Source: Morinoia aosen
Taxonomy: Eukaryota; Arthropoda; Malacostraca; Amphipoda; Talitridae
Direction of reading: 5' to 3'
DNA: 64,000 nucleotides
NCBI GenBank assembly: GCA_030386875.1
Contig: CM059567.1
Coordinates: forward strand, 84,375,130-84,439,129
Within the stretch, counting starts at the first letter, position 1. The number at the start of each line of letters is the position of its first letter. The notes below the pieces were generated by a model, which was not told the DNA's origin, did not search any database, and worked only from the letters and a program-made list of their open reading frames with translations. The translations under genes and the position numbers were made by a program. This document shows positions 44,755 to 57,074 of the stretch, in pieces.

Positions 44755-45797
44755 TTACAAAAATTGTTCAAAATGCCGCCCATTTGTTTCGATGCAGGCG
44801 TTCAAACGCCTATCCAATGATTGGCGGACGCGAGCAAAGACACCAGGAGTTTCACGAATCCTTTCTGAGGCTTCAATAATCCTACCCATCAGGTCCTCTT
44901 CGGATTGAATCGGTGTTTCATACACTAAAAGTTTCATATGCTCCCAGAAAAAGTAATCTAGGGGTGTAGTACCAGGAGATCTTGGTTTCCACGCGAAGGG
45001 ACCGCCACGGCCTATCCAGCGATCGGGATATCGGGCATCCAATAATTGCCTAACAGCAACCGCAAAGTGTGCAGGAGCACCACCATGTTGGAAAAAACAT
45101 TCCTCTGATGTCAGCTAAAGGTACATTTTCCAGTAGTTCTGGCAATACTTCATTAAGAAAAATTTAATAAGTACGTCCATTTAGTCTCTCTGGTAAGATG
45201 TATGGCTCAATCCGATGGTCACCAAGAATTCCTGCCCAATCATTTACGGCGAATCTAACCTGATGTCGACATTGTCTTGTAACATGTGGATTGTTGCCAG
45301 ACCACATGTGCAGGTTATGGAGATTAAGTATTCCTTCTCGAGTAAATGACGCTTCGTCTGTGAATAAGACTCGTGATGGGAAACGAGGTTGTTGATCTGT
45401 TTTCTGTTGAAACCACCTCGCTTTCAACACGACGTTCGAAATGTTCACCGTGCAATTCCTGCACACGCTGAAAGTGAAATGGATGTTGACCACTGTTATG
45501 TAGTACTTGCCACACAGTAGTTTTGCTTAAATGTAAAGCACGTGCACAAGAACGAGTGCTTGAAGTAGGTTTGTTTCGAAAATATTCTAAGACATCTTCC
45601 ACCTTGTCTGGATCTGCTACTCTCCTTTGGCGTCTTCCTTCAGGTCGTGGCCTGTGAAATGATCCGTGTTCACGTAATTTCCGGTGTATGGCTGTGAATG
45701 TTCGACGAGATGGAACATGTCTGTTAGGATGCCTTTCTGCGTAAATTCGAACAGCCCCTCTAGAATTTCCATTTGCTGCACCATACACTAGGTGCAT
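44755..45797 (-). pseudogene. transposase of the long-TIR element, disabled
   Basis: Minus-strand segments in order: N-terminal DNA-binding region (45324-45797, R-R-T-F-T-A-I-H-R-K-L, V-W-Q-V-L-H), catalytic start F-T-D-E-A-S-F-T-R-E-G (about 45330-45365), L-P-E-R-L-N-G-R-T-Y then a TAA stop near 45163, Q-H-G-G-A-P-A-H-F near 45085, and W-I-G-R-G-G-P ... T-P-L-D-Y-F-F-W-E-H (44755-45042). Frameshifts near 45.45 and 45.10 kb and the in-frame stop break it. The Gly codon at 45082-45084 sits where relatives have the second catalytic Asp (H-D-G-A-P-A-H). Confidence 0.85.
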
Positions 45798-46091
45798 ATC
45801 TTTTTCCTTATCACAACATTGAAAAGTTAATGTTAATTAATAATAATAAATGTTTCACGTAGTTGCCTAACTTCTCATTTCGTATCCTTGCCATTGATGT
45901 GCCGCAGTTTACCGCCTTGGATTCGTCTCCGCAAGAGAGTGTACGAATTACTTTTAATAACTGTCCAACTTCAAGTCCTTGTAACTCTTTAACTAAGCAT
46001 TTTAGACCATACCTTAATACAACAAAAAGTGTTCATTTTGACGATCGTTACCTTATGTTGAAGTTTGGCAACAAAAGTGTCGGACACCCTG

Positions 46092-48035
46092 TATAGAAAG
46101 TTTAGGAACAAGAACCTGGTCAAAATGAGTGATCTTACAGAAGTCGATTGAACGCATGGGCTTCGCTCCTCTATTGGATGAAAAAACTTGTGTCGTAAAT
46201 GTGTACACATAAATTTTTTCCTAATAAATTGTTTAAATTGAAACTAATTTAAAGCTTAAAACTTAAAGAGTTTGAAAATAAGAGCTTTATCGAACTGAGC
46301 GTTTTAGGAATTCCGACGGAACGCCCCGGGGATCAAGGGAGTTTTGCTCTCTCTTCCCCTCGATGAAAGGAAAATTCATGTGATATGTGGGTGCATAGAA
46401 TTTCACGAGATGCATTTTGAGACTAATTTGAAGTTTAAGACAGTTCGACGTTCAAAGAATTACCTCAAAATATCGAAGAAAAATGAATGGTTCGACATGT
46501 TCTTCTAGCGGAGGTCTCAAAACTGCAACCTGAATTTTTAGCATGCGTCGTCAGTAAGTTTATTTTACTAAAACTGAAGAGCGTTTAAGTGTACACGGAA
46601 GGTAATTTATTCCCATATATCACAGAAGTAACAAAAAAATTTAGCCCTCAATGACGTAAGAAGAGAGCCTTCCACAGCACAATATTAACAGCATAGCAAA
46701 GGACAAAGTTTTAGCCTTCATCGTTTGTAGCCAAAATATTGCCGACTAAAATTTGATAATTACGATTTAGAGACAAAGGACTTGAAGAATATGTGACGTG
46801 GAGTATCGTTGTATAATCTATGCCCGTTGATTTAATTTGACACTCAAATATCATATTTTTCGATAGCCTCGTTAATTTGTGCATGTTAACTAAATAACTA
46901 ACACGAGACCGCTGTTCGTACTTTTGAAAAATGAATTATTTTCAGAGCATACGTCTTGCTTAAAACATAACGTTGAAGTTATTGTCTTCAGACTGTTAAA
47001 AAAATCGCTTCCTGACGATTCTTCCAAGTCTTCGGAAGTGAATCTTATGGCAAGAAAACTAGTCGCAAAAAAACAGTTTTTAAATCGAATGGGGGTCGTT
47101 TAGATCGGAACAATTTTGTTCTTAATTTAATCCTGAAACCAAGTACCGTTAGTTATTTTAAATGAAAATACGTGTGTTACCAAAATGTGAATGTTAATTT
47201 GTCGTACAGCTAAATTATGTCCGATGACTACGAACAAACGAAATTTTTTCACAAAATTGATCCAAAGGTACCTCATTTTTTTCGATGACAAAGAAAATTT
47301 CCGATTCACTTCATGCTGACAGATAAGAATGTTTCTCAAGTTTCGTGCATTAGAATTTTGTACCATCTCCCAGAAGTCCACGAACTCCGTTACAAGCCTT
47401 TAGAGGGCATATTAAACCAATTTTATTACTAGTCAGCTTTTAATTTGTTATTTTCTAGTCCCGCATCAGAATCTTCTAACCATAAACATTTTTGCAGTGA
47501 CTGCTAATTAATATGAATTTGTAAGATCTGCACCGAGCCAAGCTTATTAATAAATTTTTGATAATTTTGCTCAAATTTGAAAGGCTGCTCGCTAAATTAC
47601 GGCCACTCGAAACGCTTGTTATTTGTCAAGTTAGACCACTATAGTCATTGGCCCTACGGAGGTAAATTTTAGAGCAGCCAAATTCTTAACGATTCTTCAA
47701 TCTCTTTTTACATGGTACACTCTTTGAGCAGATTACTGAACTCATTATTGACCATGGGACTGACTCTTAGGTCGGCACTACTTATGCATGGCGATAGGCA
47801 CTTCGCTGAATATACTTTAACACAATTTAGGCCCGTTGAAATAAACAGTTTGTACTTTACAACCGTGTGAGTGAAAAAAGTGGCAAAGACTTGAAATTCG
47901 AAACGTATTGGAGAAAAAGTAAAACTTTGAGAATGGCAGGATTTTAAAGTGTAGAAATCAAATATAATTTTTTATCCTGAAAACAAGAAACAGTATAAAA
48001 GCCTCGATAATTAGGACCACACGAAACAGATTCGT
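46092..48035. other. intergenic stretch, nothing recognised
   Basis: AT-rich DNA between the long-TIR transposon and its 48-kb relic. Short open frames only, no homology seen. Confidence 0.6.
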
Positions 48036-48415
48036 ACATAAGGCTATGTATTTGCAAAAGATGACGCCCAACTGTTGTGGTGCAGGCTTTTAAACACCTG
48101 TGCAATGATTGCCGAACGTGATCGAATACACCAGAAGTTTCACGAATTCTTGCGAAGGCTTTTCTGTAATTATTTTGGCTATTCTATTTCTCGTGTTCGT
48201 AATAAAAGTGCTTTTCTAGCTTCCACGGTTCATTTCATGGCCACTCTTATTGCGTACATTGTACAAATTTTCTCCAGTTCCTATCAAATTTATTCTTTAT
48301 AACACTTTACCGAAGCACTTTCGATATCCCGGTTAGTGAATAAAAGGGGTTTATTTCAACGGTCGTGACCCCAAGTTGAAGTTTGTTCTGCAAAGAGCCG
48401 GTCACCTTGTATGAT
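48036..48415 (-). pseudogene. second relic of the long-TIR transposon family
   Basis: The stretch 48070-48160 aligns at nucleotide level to 44780-44875 (shared GATGCAGGC/GGTGCAGGC, CAATGATTG, ACACCAGNAGTTTCACGAAT). The right side (CAAGTTGAAGTTTGTTCTGC followed by AAAGAGCCGGTCACCTTGTA) matches the element's terminal repeat. Most of the transposase is gone. Confidence 0.65.
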
Positions 48416-49945
48416 CATGTACAAGCCAGACCAGGTCCAAATTCAACAATGTGGTGTTGATTCAAAGCCAAAAAAATAGCATTTTAACATGTCTTTAGAT
48501 GATAATTTTTTTAGAGAGTTACGACTTTTTTTCATAACAGAAAAATTTGAAGGGTCCATACTCAAATTTTGAAACTTCCGTAGAACTAGCGAATTTTGGT
48601 CAGTTGAGGTTCCTGAACATCAAAAAATACAGTGGAAACAAAAGGTTTAAATTAGCCAACCTAGAACACATTTATTTCCATACATATGCCTCAATATTTT
48701 AAAGTATTTAATCCCTTTGAAATCAAATAGTTTTGCATCTCTGATTATTAACGTTGTTTGTGTCCGCTCCAACTTCGTTTACACATCGGTGTCGAATTTG
48801 AATTTCTGAGATCTAATAGTACTAATATTGGTTATCAATCGGGTATGGTTTCACGATATATAAGTAATATAATAAAATATCTTTTGTGATGCTAAAACAA
48901 CTATTAAAAAACACCTACCTTTTTGCTGCTTTCTATGGTCACTGAAGAGAAAAACTACAAAGAGAATTTATGAAGTATTTTTTTTTCAAAACTTAGTCGC
49001 AAAATTTTAATAGATAAGAGAACCATGAGTTTTTTTCAGGATGTTCTGCCGACCGGAGTGCCTTTTGTTAATTTTACAACAGTGCATCGAGCATCGGAGT
49101 AAGTGGGTTCAACTGACAGAGCACGTTTTGTGAAGGCCCAAGAATATGACCGTACGTTTCAAGCTTACGCTACACCATGGGCAAGCACGAAATCCAGTAA
49201 GAAGTAACTTTCATTACGGCAACACCTTTGGGTTTTCCTTCCTCGCCTAGAATAGGATATTATTTGGTCAGCTATTGATGTAAGTGGCCAATATCAGGTT
49301 AAAATTATTCAGATCTCCGAATGTTAGAATCAGTGCACTACTATGAAGTATGGAGAGCCATGTCTCAATGACACTATCTCCCTAATTTTTGGTACGGTAA
49401 GTCTTTGTTTAGACTTTCCAACTCTTTAGATGTAAAGAAACTTATTTTTATAAATTTGACTCAAATCTCAATCTTTTGCTGCCCAGTTTTGGAGGGGAAT
49501 GAAGGGTCTTGCGATGAGTACTGAGTCACTGCCTTGAAATTAGCATTTTTTTAAGCTTCTCTGAATCGAAATGGTTACCCTAATCATATTGAGACTAAAT
49601 TTACATTTCAGAATCAAAATGTGCACAAAAATATTTTCGAAGACCTCATGGCGTAAGAAAAATAAAATGTGGTCTGTGTTCCTACTTTCAGAAAAAATGT
49701 TGGAAATTAAAATAAATATTAGACGAAACGATAGTCAGCTACTCTCACCTTTCCGTGAAAGTGTCAGTACTACAGCTTCTGTGAAATGAAATAAGTATTT
49801 TGACTGAAAAACTTTAATTTGTTACCATTTAAGTAATAAAGTAACTTATGAAGCTAAAAATATGATAGCAGTAACCCATTCGAACATATTCCATTAATTA
49901 CATGATATACATCAAATTATTAAAATTTATACAGATTTCAAGAAA
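48416..49945. other. intergenic stretch, nothing recognised
   Basis: AT-rich, only short open frames; no repeat or gene recognised. Confidence 0.6.
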
Positions 49946-51150
49946 TAGGTCGAGAAAAAAGTATTCGAACAGTTGCAAAAGTAACGATCAATTTTTAGTC
50001 AAACCACCATTAGCCTCAATTTCAGCAGTTAAACGTTTCTTGTAGCTCTAAATTGTTTCCTGACAAGACTTCAAATTCATTTTGTCCCACTCCTCTTCGG
50101 TGAAAGTCTTAAATTCTTCAAGGTTTGAAGGCTGTCTTGCGTGAATTAACTTTTCAGAATCCATCATAAATTTTCGATGACGTTTAAATGTGGCAATTAA
50201 CTAGGCAATTTTTAAACGTTAATAGCTTTGTCTACACCATTTTCGTGTTGCTTTAGCAGTGCGTTTTGGATCATTACCTTCTTGAAACCACAATCCATTC
50301 AGGAATCCCATCTGTTTTTCGGGCTGTTGCAAATTACTTTCCAAAATCTGTGTGGATTTGGCACCATCCATTCTTCCATCAATTATTTCTAGTGTTCCTG
50401 CACCAATAAAAGAAACGTACCAGTAGACTATAATGTTTCCTCCATCATGTTCATGTTTCACTGTCGGTGTTCATGTCATACGCTGTACCAACTTTTCGTC
50501 AGGCGTGTGTTGTATCATTGTAGCCAAAAAGCTCAATTTTACACTCGTCCGATCATGAAAAGGGTTCAAAAAGCCGTCCTCTTTATTTAAGTGTTCTTTA
50601 CAAAGTATAATCTTGATTTTAAGTGCCTCTTCGCCTTTCGAAGCCTCCTTTACTGTAGATCCTGTCGGTGGAGCTCATAATTTGTTTTCTTGCAAGCGTT
50701 AGTGGTTTCTAGCGTAGAAATGGATTAATTTTAACTCTACGCAACATTTTCCCTAAACTTTCTTTGGAAATTTTTCGAGCAGCGCCCTATCTCGGCATGC
50801 TTATCACTGTCCCTGACTCTATCCACTTCTTCACAATGAAACCTACTGTACTAACAGGAACATTGATAGTTCTTGATACGCTTCAATAGCTTTTGCGCTT
50901 TTTAAATTCTAAATTATTCGCGTTCTCGTGAATTCTGACAGCTCCATGTGCTTAGGCATGTTCCAATGTTATAATATCGAGGTCTCGTGCAACAAGGACA
51001 GGCAGCAACACTGATAACCTAACGTAATCTTTCAATGTGTTTTCTAGTCGATTCTAGAAAGTTTCATAGGCAATGATTTTTCTGGAAGTACCAATTTTGG
51101 GAATTTTATAAGAAGAATAATTGAGTGTCCAAATAATTTTTCACCACCTG
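49946..51150 (-). pseudogene. Tc1-like transposon relic
   Basis: About 1.2 kb with degenerate terminal inverted repeats of about 26 bp (TAGGTCGAGAAAAAAGTATT and the complement of ATTATTTTTCACCACCTG-like sequence). A minus-strand frame (50219-50461) reads V-K/M-K-H-x-G-G-N-I-I-V-Y-W, I-D-G-R-M-D and F-Q-E-G-N-D-P-K-R-T-A-K, the central catalytic part of Tc1 transposases. Stops and shifts occur on both sides. Confidence 0.75.
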
Positions 51151-53309
51151 TTTGCTAACATGCAGTATAAATTGCATGCGTTCGATGTACAGCATATCAT
51201 GTTTTAGTTAATGGCGTTTATCTGTATGTGTTACTGCTATCACATTGTTTGTTTTATAGGTTACTATTTTATGTAAATATCAAGAAATTAAATTTTCTTC
51301 ATGTCCAAATGCTTCAAACCTCACTGTAGGTGAAACAAGTACATTTTGAGAGTTAAGAAAAGCTCGTTTATAGTTCTATCTGAAAGAATCAAACAGTCAC
51401 ATTTACTTGAAAACAAAAATAAATGTTCGCGCACATCACGAAGCAACGGAAATGGATACGTCGAAATGATAAATAAATAGTTCATGAAATGCTTGCTGAG
51501 AAGTGTATTTGAACACATTTTAAAACTGTCTCAAATTTATGGTTTCTTCAAATTTTAGCAGCTGCATGTCTTAGAAGCACACGGGAAGATTTAAATGGTG
51601 TGTGATGATAGGTTCTGAGGAGATTTTAGGATAAGCTTTACATTTCAAGTCTGTCTAAACGAGTTACAAAATTGTAAGTGGTTTACTGACAGGGTTTTTA
51701 AAAGATATGAGAAATCGTATTGTATGTGCTCAGATTGTAAAAATGAGCTAACGGTGTTTTTACGACGGAAACTAAAATATCACCTTGAAAACTGCAGGCT
51801 ATATATGGAAGAAATGGATGACTTTGACCGCGGGAAAATTTAATGATTTGGTGCATGGTAAGTTTTTATATTAAACATATTAAATTTTCAATAGAATTTT
51901 AGAAATGTGCTACGCAAGTTTAAAACTGATTAATTTGTAACTACTATATTTTTGACAGCAGAAATTGTTGGATTTTTGTATTCAAGCTCAAATTCTTGTG
52001 ATTTCTTCGTTTAAAACTTTAAGCGCATTTCAAAAACCGTCCAATCATATATATAAAGAGCATGCAACTCTCCAGTGAGGCTTCTAAGTTTGTTGTAGCA
52101 TTGTGCAATATTTTGGTTTTTAATTGTATTTTTACTCACAGTATTTCATTTTCTGTTATCCTGCAATAGTAGTTAGTGTTTAAATTTTAAAAGCCCAGTT
52201 TTTTCAGAACACTAGAGGATTTAGACTGGGCGCTTAGAGACCAGAGGATTAGAGTGATAGACGAATTTTTACCATTCGAAACAGCTTTTTTCGTGATATT
52301 TCAAGCTACGTTGATTTTCCTCTTTATCCTAAAATTTCTTTGTAACGTACACATTTATTTTAAGGATAGAAAATTTGCAATGGATAAGCTGCACTTCAGG
52401 CAATGAAGTTAGTGAACGTCACATTTCCGATGATTTATAGGCCACGATTACTGTATTCTGATGATCTATTCGAGAAATTATTCAGTGCACTACATTTTTT
52501 TGGTAGTGAAGGCTTATTTCCGCTGCCAAGCTTTGCGATGCGCTTGTGAGCTGTTTGCCTGCATTTTATTCTTCCGTAGAACAACAAATATTAAGAAGAG
52601 AAAATAAAACTAAACAGTGTTCTACGGAAAGCTCGAGCTCCTCAGTGGTAACCTCAACTATCCACGGCAATATCAGGAATACTTTAGTTAAGAGCCAGGT
52701 CGTTGTGGGCTTAGATGAGCACTTATGCCGACCATCTCTTTTCACGCTCTACTTCTCTGCCTTCGTTGAAATGTCTTTATGGGATACTCGAATATTACAA
52801 TTGTATTTTTTAAATAGTTTTTAGTTTCTCAACCAACAAGAGTTGAGATTGAGTTAGTGCAGTACAAGCTCAGTGAGAAAATGAGTTCCTAATGTAACAT
52901 CCTCTCCCCGCCTTCTCTGCTTGCCCCAGTATATTCCCATAAGGGGCTGCACAAATTTTGGACGAAGTGCTGCGAATCACAGTCTGAGATAGAACCAGAG
53001 TTTTGACTGTCCGAATGTGTGGGCGTAACTCTGCACGCCGCGCAGGGAACGCAAACTAAATGGGGAGGTCTCGTGTGCCGTCGACCTCCTACACGAGTGA
53101 CCGCTCTCCGTTATTTACTCTAATGTGTGTGGCCTTTTCTCGTAGCCAATTTAATTCAACCTAAGCGAATAGTACAAGGCTGCGTTTTTTAGATGCATTT
53201 TAGCATTCTAGAAATGGAGACTTCGTGCTTCAGTTTTTGATACCGTCTTTTATCTAGACTTATCAGTCTGTAGCAGGGAGTACATTTACAACATACAATC
53301 CACGATGAA
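51151..53309. other. intergenic stretch, mostly unannotated
   Basis: AT-rich up to about 52.9 kb, then a more GC-rich patch at 52900-53110 (contains GCACGCCGCGCAGGGAACGC). No gene or splice-supported exon was recognised in it. Confidence 0.55.
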
Positions 53310-53344
53310 GGGACAGAGGGAGGGGGATGGGAACGGGGATGGGG
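53310..53344 (+). other. G-quadruplex-prone G-run cluster
   Basis: Six runs of three or more G (at 53310, 53318, 53322, 53329, 53335 and 53341) are separated by loops of 1-5 bases within 35 bp. This satisfies the usual G3+N1-7 rule with runs to spare. The surroundings are not GC-rich. Confidence 0.75.
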
Positions 53345-53769
53345 AGGTTGTCAGCAATTGATGGAAATTATTTCTGTGGGATTTCATGAAGGGCCAATGC
53401 GTTATTCATTACATCTATGCCACAAAAAATGTATGATATATCAAAGCCTTCATATTTGAAGAGTGGCATTTTTAGAGGTCTTTTGTGGCATTCCATTTGG
53501 ACTAGAGTTCTGCCGTTGAAATTTCAATCACTCTGAAATTAGTAAACATAAATAAAATTTCAATCCAATTTTTTCTTTGTAATTATACAATAATTTATTG
53601 TTGATGCATTATTGTTTATTGTTGAGCGCAGGCTGTGCAAATCACTGCGACACTCACGCGTGTGGCCCGCACCTGCTGCCTGACTGCTCACAATTCGTTG
53701 CTACGCGCCGAACAGCTTTTAAAACACATGTGTAACTGAAAAATAGCATAATTTCAGTATTTTGCCGAG

Positions 53770-54085
53770 AAAAAATGCTTACCTGGCAACAGGCCTCATG
53801 AGGATGAGAAAACATAGGCTTACCTAGCAAGAAGCCCTGACTATGGGAAGGCAAAGGCATACCTGGCAACATGTCCTCACTATGGTGAGGCAAAGGCATA
53901 CCCATGGCAACATGTCCTCACTATGGTAAGGCAAAGGCATACCTGGCAACATGTCTTCACTACGGGAAGGCAAAGGCATACCTGGCAACATGTCCTCACT
54001 ATGAGAAGGCAAAGGCATACCTGGCAACATGTCCTCACTATGAGAAGGCAAAGGCATACCTGGCAACATGCCCTCAGTACGGGAA
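53770..54085. repeat. 39-bp tandem array, about 7-8 copies
   Basis: GGCATACCTGGCAACATGTC recurs at 39-bp spacing with AAGGCAAA between copies; copies at the left edge (53770-53860) are more diverged. As 39 is a multiple of 3, several frames stay open on both strands (13-residue periods). No sign of a real gene. Confidence 0.93.
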
Positions 54086-54314
54086 GACCAAATCTCTCCC
54101 ATCACGCACCGGTGCCCGCTCGGCAGCGCTCTCCACACCACTTTCAAAGCCACGCTTTGTTGGCGATTTCAGCATCAATCAGGGCGTGAACAAAAGCAAA
54201 TTTCTTCAATGACAGGTGCAGTGGGCCACTTGCCTTCGCTCGCAACTAAATTGCAGTGTTTTGGGGTCATATTTTGTAAGACGTACATTTATGTGTACGT
54301 TTTACTGTCTAAGG

Positions 54315-54556
54315 CATCGGTTCTTAACCAGGGGGCGCCCCTCTGGAGGGGTGTGAGCGGATTTCAGTATGAAATATGTCAATGATGTAATTGGTTCATA
54401 TTAAATGAAATAGAATCAATAGATTCAATAGACAATCCGTGTTTTTTTTGTTTCTGCCTTAAAATTAGCGCCAATTTATATAAAAACACTAAGGGGGCTC
54501 GAAGAAAAAATATATCCTTAAGTGGGGTGTGGGGGTAAAAAGATTAAAAGTAACTG
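54315..54556. mobile_element. hAT-type MITE (242 bp)
   Basis: The left end CATCGGTTCTTAACCAGGGG and the complement of the right end CAGTTACTTTTAATCTTTTT resemble the hAT consensus CAGNGGTTCTTAACC. The flanks GTCTAAGG (54307-54314) and GTCAAGGG (54557-54564) agree at 6 of 8 bases, fitting an eroded 8-bp target duplication. No coding capacity. Confidence 0.5.
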
Positions 54557-54564
54557 GTCAAGGG

Positions 54565-57060
54565 GATTGGCGGTCCCGAAGGGAAGAAATGAGGTCCCAA
54601 GATGAATCTTAAGAAGGCTATCTTATTGTTGAAATGGATTAGGTTTTTGTTTTGATACGGAGTGTCTTCCTTTCAGTTCATTGCATTGCTGTCATTCCTG
54701 TCTTTTTGTTCATGTTTCTTTTTTCTTTAACTTTTATCCTGTTCCATGATTTATTATCAGTTTTGCAGTTTCTATGCTCATATTTTAGGAACGCACATTA
54801 CACATAGATTTAACATTCGCGCAACTCTATACTAACTGGTGCGTACCTTCCTCCTTCCTCTCTTGGAAACACATTGGGCGTGGTTAGGGAGGCTTAAACT
54901 AACTTGCATTTTATAATCTGATAAAATGCGTAAAATTTATTTTCTAACAGTATTAAAAAACTTGTTTTAGCAAGATAGTATAAATATATTCGGAGTTAAA
55001 TGGTTTCCCATTGTCATCAGAATATTTAGAGATAATTTTTCCGTTTGAAAAATTTTGGATCCATACCATCATTGTTCTTCCTTAGAACGACTTCGTGCTC
55101 ATCGAAGTGATGATAGAGTGCGTGGCTTTCTATGGCAAATTGAGATTGGTGAGGTTTCCTGGGTATTTGTAAATTATCCTTTTAATTGCTCATAATATTT
55201 CGGTACATTATGTCTATTATAGCAAACACGGACTTAAAAAAATGGGCATACGCCTCCTTTCAAGATGCAACACTTTTATTTACATTCAATAGCTAGCTAG
55301 TATTTTTATTTGAAAACTTGTAGTATGTGTGTCTGTACTATTCTCATCTTGTGCTCGTGAGTAGACAATAACGACGATATTCCAGTTAGCAACAAGTTTG
55401 TCATGATTGACTGAACAAATATTATCTTGGCTTTCAAATTACCCTTTTTTAACTGATGTCTAGTCTATGAGATGCAATTCTACACTGCATTGGCGATACT
55501 TGCTGCTAACAAAAGTTTATTTTTGTTGTGAATGTTCATTTCTCAATGTAGCAAAAATAAGCGTTTCGTGAAACTCGTGGAGCTTCATTAGGTTCCAATT
55601 TATTCGTTCTTAAAAAGTTGTGAAATACAGGTGTACAGGACATTAAGTAAGAGCGTGTTCGCTCAAATCTTGCCACATTTTCAGCCACGAACGCAATGAC
55701 GAGGAATATTTCAACAAAGCTAGAATGATGACGCGAGAGAAATAAGCAGCGTCGGAAAGTATATTTTTATTGCTTGTCAGGCTATGCACTGCGCTGTAAA
55801 GCGTTCTTTCGCTCCAGGATTTTGTGTAATAATGAGGAAGCAAGCATCGAGGGAACTGAGAAATCCCTTCCGTTCCGTGGACTTGCATTCTTTGCAGTAC
55901 ACTGGCGCGCTGCTGTTTCCAAGTGTTGAAATGTTTATTTTTCTTTGAAAATTTTGAAAGACTGGTGAATTCCAAAGCGACAGCATGCGAAATAAAACTT
56001 ACAGCTTTGTCACTAAAAAGGAAGTACTCGGCTCCCCGAAGACTTACCATGCAGTCCACTTGTGTGTCACCTGTTACCGCGTTGAAATCACCGCTCGTCG
56101 CGCCACACCCTGGATCGTTCGCTTGCTTCGCATTTAAGTTGCCGCTTCAGAATTCTAGAAGGCACCTTTCACTTGCAGGCAGGTCTTTCCTCGACCTCTT
56201 ATTGTCCACGATAGTAGGTCGCTGCTTCAAATATTTAGATCAAAAACAATGCGCGCATCTAATATTGAGACGCGTACCAGCTCTCCGTCCAGGTGGGACG
56301 AACATCGCTGCTGTGGAGCTTCACATTTGGATCTCTCAGGCGACACCCTGAAGTATATCTGATCAGTCCTTCTTTTTCTTCTGGATATGGATAAATATCA
56401 TTCTCTAGCAGCTATGACTTTCTTCAATATATTTACGTTCAGCAAATGGCGTATTTGTACATAAGTAGGATCTGAGACTCATTTGTCATAGTGTTTGTGG
56501 CCACATTAACTTGTGATTTAGCGATGAGAAGTTCAACCAAGAAGTTTACGCAACTAAATTATAGATGTAGCAGCGATGCTTCGATTAAATTAAGGCAAAG
56601 GATAAAGTTACTAGGCAGATTTTTTTGATAGTTATTACTGATATATCTTCTAGAAACGAGGTCATGTCTGCAGTTACGGAAATCTAAGTAGAAAGTGATT
56701 CAGCGCATTTCACCCTTTACTTGCAGTATGCATGATTATCTTTCAGAGCAATGAATGTGTTTTTCTTCAATTTCCAGTAATCTTACTCCCAAAAATACAA
56801 TAATCCGGAAAATGAGCAGGCTTTTGGGTACAACAGGTATCTTCTGCCTCGATTACCGATGGGCATGAACTGTAACTGATGTTCTTACGTCATGATGGAA
56901 CTCCTTGTTTTGTCTCCTCGTACCCGCATCGTATTGATGGCACTGCACGTCAATATTTCACACAGTATTTCTTGCACAAGGTTTCACTCCACCTCTAAAT
57001 TTACGCTTGCTTGAATCTGTGCAGTCCTTAATTAATACTAAATGATCTCTTTTCATCGTG
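54565..57060. other. intergenic stretch, nothing firmly recognised
   Basis: Overlapping open frames of about 140 codons on opposite strands at 55643-56351 have no recognisable domain or codon bias. The rest is AT-rich. Confidence 0.55.
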
Positions 57061-57074
57061 TATACGAACTCGTG

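Larger units (their letters stand above)
43971..46091 (-). mobile_element. long-TIR IS630/Tc1/mariner-type transposon, 2.1 kb, TATA-flanked
   Basis: Ends start CAGGGTGTCCGATACTTTTG and are inverted repeats of about 291 bp: the left arm is 43971-44140 plus 44575-44695, the right arm 45800-46091. Both ends lie beside TATA, consistent with a TA target duplication. The left arm is split by a 434-bp insertion (44141-44574). The interior carries a broken transposase on the minus strand. Two older relics lie at 43.1-43.6 and 48.0-48.4 kb. Confidence 0.9.

Noticed and set aside
53824-54385. Open frames with 13-residue repeats on both strands
   Set aside because: They are by-products of the 39-bp tandem array.
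55643-56351. Overlapping 138- and 142-codon open frames on opposite strands
   Set aside because: Neither shows a recognisable domain, splice context or codon bias; both probably chance.
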